A stretch of DNA of 64,000 nt from Trematomus loennbergii (lineage: Eukaryota; Chordata; Actinopteri; Perciformes; Nototheniidae). Below, piece after piece: positions 61,422 to 64,000 of this stretch. Each line of letters opens with the position of its first letter. Within the stretch, counting starts at the first letter, position 1. The DNA lies in contig JAAOOA010000635.1 of NCBI GenBank assembly GCA_012861695.1, forward strand, positions 156,001 to 220,000, in the 5' to 3' direction. Below the pieces are notes generated by a model. That model had not been told where the DNA came from and ran no database searches. It was given only the letters and a program-made list of their open reading frames with translations. The translations under genes were made by a program, and so were the position numbers.

Positions 61422-64000
61422 TGTGTGTGTGTGTGTTTGTGGTGTGTGTGTGTGTGTGTGCTATAGCCTGAAGCATTGCCAATCTCACTTGCAGCCACAC
61501 ATTTGGGCCACAGTGAGAATGTGCAGAAACATCTTAAAAGGAAATGTCTCCCATTTATTTATCTATATACCAATCTGGGATGTATCGAGGGTTTTTCTTA
61601 TGTTCAATAATCGTCTTTGTGTTCCCTTAGCCTGATCTACATCTCTGACTTTAATACATTTCCCAAAAGGCCTTGGAGCAAACATGATCTTTCTTATACA
61701 ACAATTGTAAAACTGGCTTTCATTTGGGACGATTTCTGAATAAAATTATATGAGAACAATAAAACAATCCAAAAACTTGTTGAAAAATCCCATTGGCTTT
61801 TTGTCATGGGAACAAACTAACTTCCTATTTGACTTAAAAAAATCGTCCTCCCATTTCAGCTCAGAGACTCATATCCTTGAGAAGAAGAAGCTACACTCCA
61901 CATGTCCTGTATTGCATTCTGGTCTATCGAGTGTTAAGTCAATATATACATTCCCTTCCCCCCCCGTGCATCTACAGCAGGATTGATGTTTCTCGCTGAA
62001 AGAGATAACAAAACAGGTCCAGAACACACAGCTAGTCGACATTAAAGCGGCTCTTTGTGTGAATGGGATTGGCAGACAAGTGCAGCCGCCCAAATACTGT
62101 ACATGCGTCCCAGAATAGCAATGAGGGTGCCACCTGTTTCTGGTCACATGGTGCCGTCAACATCTTGCACATTTCCATGACGGCCGGCAAACACGGAGCT
62201 CATTTTTCCTACAACATCAACACATACATTCTTTATTTGTACCCCTACAGCAGTCTTTATTTTAGAGGTTTTATTCACAGGAAATTGTAGTTTGGCATCA
62301 GCTGGGATTCAGGCATGATCTTGAGGTATCCTTGAGTAAAACGTCAATAAACTCAAATACTGCGGTGCTCCTTTGGGAACCCTTTAACCACGTACCCATC
62401 ACTGCCTGTCACACGCAACAGAATAAAGCAGAGATACTATCCTTTACTTGCCTTTCTGTGAATATATGATGCAGGTTTTTGAAGGAAAATACAATTTTAG
62501 TCCTTGAATGAATTATGTTGGAAGTAATGATATAGTGTACATTTTAATTAATACACTGTAAATAAACAGAGAATGTAAGGCATACACACACTTATTGACC
62601 TTGGTGTGTATTCCCATAATGCTTTATTGCACAACTAGGTCAGCCATATCTACCTTGCAGTATTTTGTAAAGCCCTTCCACATGTTGGCACCCTTACAGT
62701 TGGAAACATGGCATTAAATCAGCTATTTTTAAAGCCACAAATAACTGAATTATTCATACTGAAAGTACCTCAGAGCAGAAATGCTGGAGTTTCCGATGAC
62801 AACTTGTGTTTTGCATGGCGAGCAAACATCGCTATCCTGCAGGTCAGGTCTGGGTGATGCACCGGTGCACATAATTCCTCCAGTGTGAGGAGAAGATAAG
62901 AACATTTGTCAGGTTTGTGCAATGATTTTCCAGACATTTTTTATTGAGAAGAAGCGTCAGAAATAGTACAGACTTCTTTGGGGTGGAAATCATGCTTCCC
63001 TTTTTCAACATGGAAGACAAACAGACATTCAGGAGAAGACAACATACAAATTATATCACTGTCTTTAAAAGTCTGTTTGTCTTTGCTTTAAGACATCTGT
63101 AGCCATGTTGTTATCAAAGCATTTTCCAGACATTTTAAGCAATCACAGGTACAGTAAGCATTTATAAATGATGGTTTTAAAAGCATGTCTCAAGATGATG
63201 AAGAATGAGTAACTTAACAGACTGATTTGAAGTGAATTTAAAGGGGGTTTTGCTGCCGGGGCTGCAGAGCTGGAGGTGTGTGAGGAGGAGGTCAGTGGGC
63301 CGCGCTGCCCCTCAGTTATCTCTGTCGCCGTGCATTCAATCAGCGACGCACTGACATTTACTGCCGGGGCAAACACACACACACACACACTCGCTCAGAT
63401 TGAGAGGGATTTCCTCTACGGTTAGTCACCGCGACTGGGAAATTAAGGGCAGATTCAACGCATTCAGGGAGAAAAAGCAATGGTTTCCTTTGTTCTTGAG
63501 TCAAAACAAGTGCATGGGAGTATTAGAAGTGTCTGCTGTGTTTGCCTTGGCATTTGAAAATGAAATATATGAGTCGTTAACATGCAGGTCGTTTGTTGAC
63601 ATATGCATTGACATAATCTTTGATTTAACGACGCTGTCCACTGCATCGAAGCAATTTCATTTAGATTGTATTATAGATTTCTCGTGACAGTTTGACAGTA
63701 CAAGGACGGAGCAATGACAAGATAGATGGGGGTTACCATGTTTAATTACTTCATGCATGTGTTTCTATATGTGATAGAAGTGCATGCACATGTTCTCGCA
63801 TTTGTAACAGCTTTTTCGTTTGTGTCAAAGCGGTGAATATAATCTCCAAAGCGCCTGTGTAAGATGAAATACATTTTGTAAAACACGAGATGTCAGAGAG
63901 TAGTTTGACCTCTCAGTTTCTGCCCGGCTCGCAGCTTTAATCTTTGGCTGACAGCAGCAGGGGCCGCAGTCTGAAAATACTCTGGATTCAGAACAAGAGG
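60020..64000. other. Upstream of rnd3, no gene seen
   Basis: About 4 kb with one TG array (61340-61460) and a short CA run (63371-63390). No coding exon is supported; regulatory elements of rnd3 may lie here but cannot be identified from one sequence. Confidence 0.45.
61340..61460. repeat. (TG)n microsatellite, interrupted
   Basis: About 121 bp of TG with TGTTTG and TGGTG interruptions. Confidence 0.93.

Overview
This is a stretch of a vertebrate nuclear genome, almost certainly from a ray-finned (probably percomorph) fish. The evidence is spliced genes with short GT-AG introns, very dense (CA)n/(TG)n microsatellites, and many small DNA-transposon derivatives of kinds common in teleosts. Two genes can be named by reading exons on the minus strand. 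One is an mmadhc-like gene (cobalamin trafficking protein, family member D; coding exons between 11593 and 7717). The other is rnd3 (RhoE, an atypical GTPase-deficient Rho protein; coding exons between 59886 and 46915). MMADHC and RND3 are also neighbours on human chromosome 2q23, so this looks like conserved synteny, perhaps one of the two teleost duplicate copies.

Layout. 1-3319 holds transposon debris: microsatellite, hAT-like ends, and a non-autonomous LTR retrotransposon on the minus strand whose 3' LTR is cut to 19 bp. 4500-6920 holds an unrecognised two-exon plus-strand gene with acidic/lysine-rich tandem repeats and two apparent frameshifts. 7230-12180 is the mmadhc-like gene. 12.2-45.2 kb is a ~33 kb gene desert with CA/TG arrays and scattered mobile elements; no protein gene could be supported there. 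45.2-60.0 kb is rnd3 with a long second intron. 60.0-64.0 kb is rnd3 upstream sequence with one TG array and no gene seen.

The most unusual signal is how 37-bp minisatellites sit inside transposons and fill introns. A TTAA-flanked MITE containing about 30 copies of a 37-bp unit makes up nearly all of mmadhc intron 6. A second copy with about 13 units lies at 40.2-41.1 kb, and a third related copy at 25.8-26.3 kb carries just one diverged unit, a likely unexpanded state. Independently, a hAT-like MITE with about 44 copies of a different 37-bp unit fills most of rnd3 intron 4, ending 44 bp before the exon 5 acceptor. In the mmadhc-like gene, exon 6 appears frameshifted against exon 7 when the first acceptor AG is used, but an AG 8 nt further in restores an open frame; that is a testable case of frame rescue by acceptor shift. 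Nothing here looks like a prokaryotic or defence system. All homology statements are from memory of the families; no search was run.
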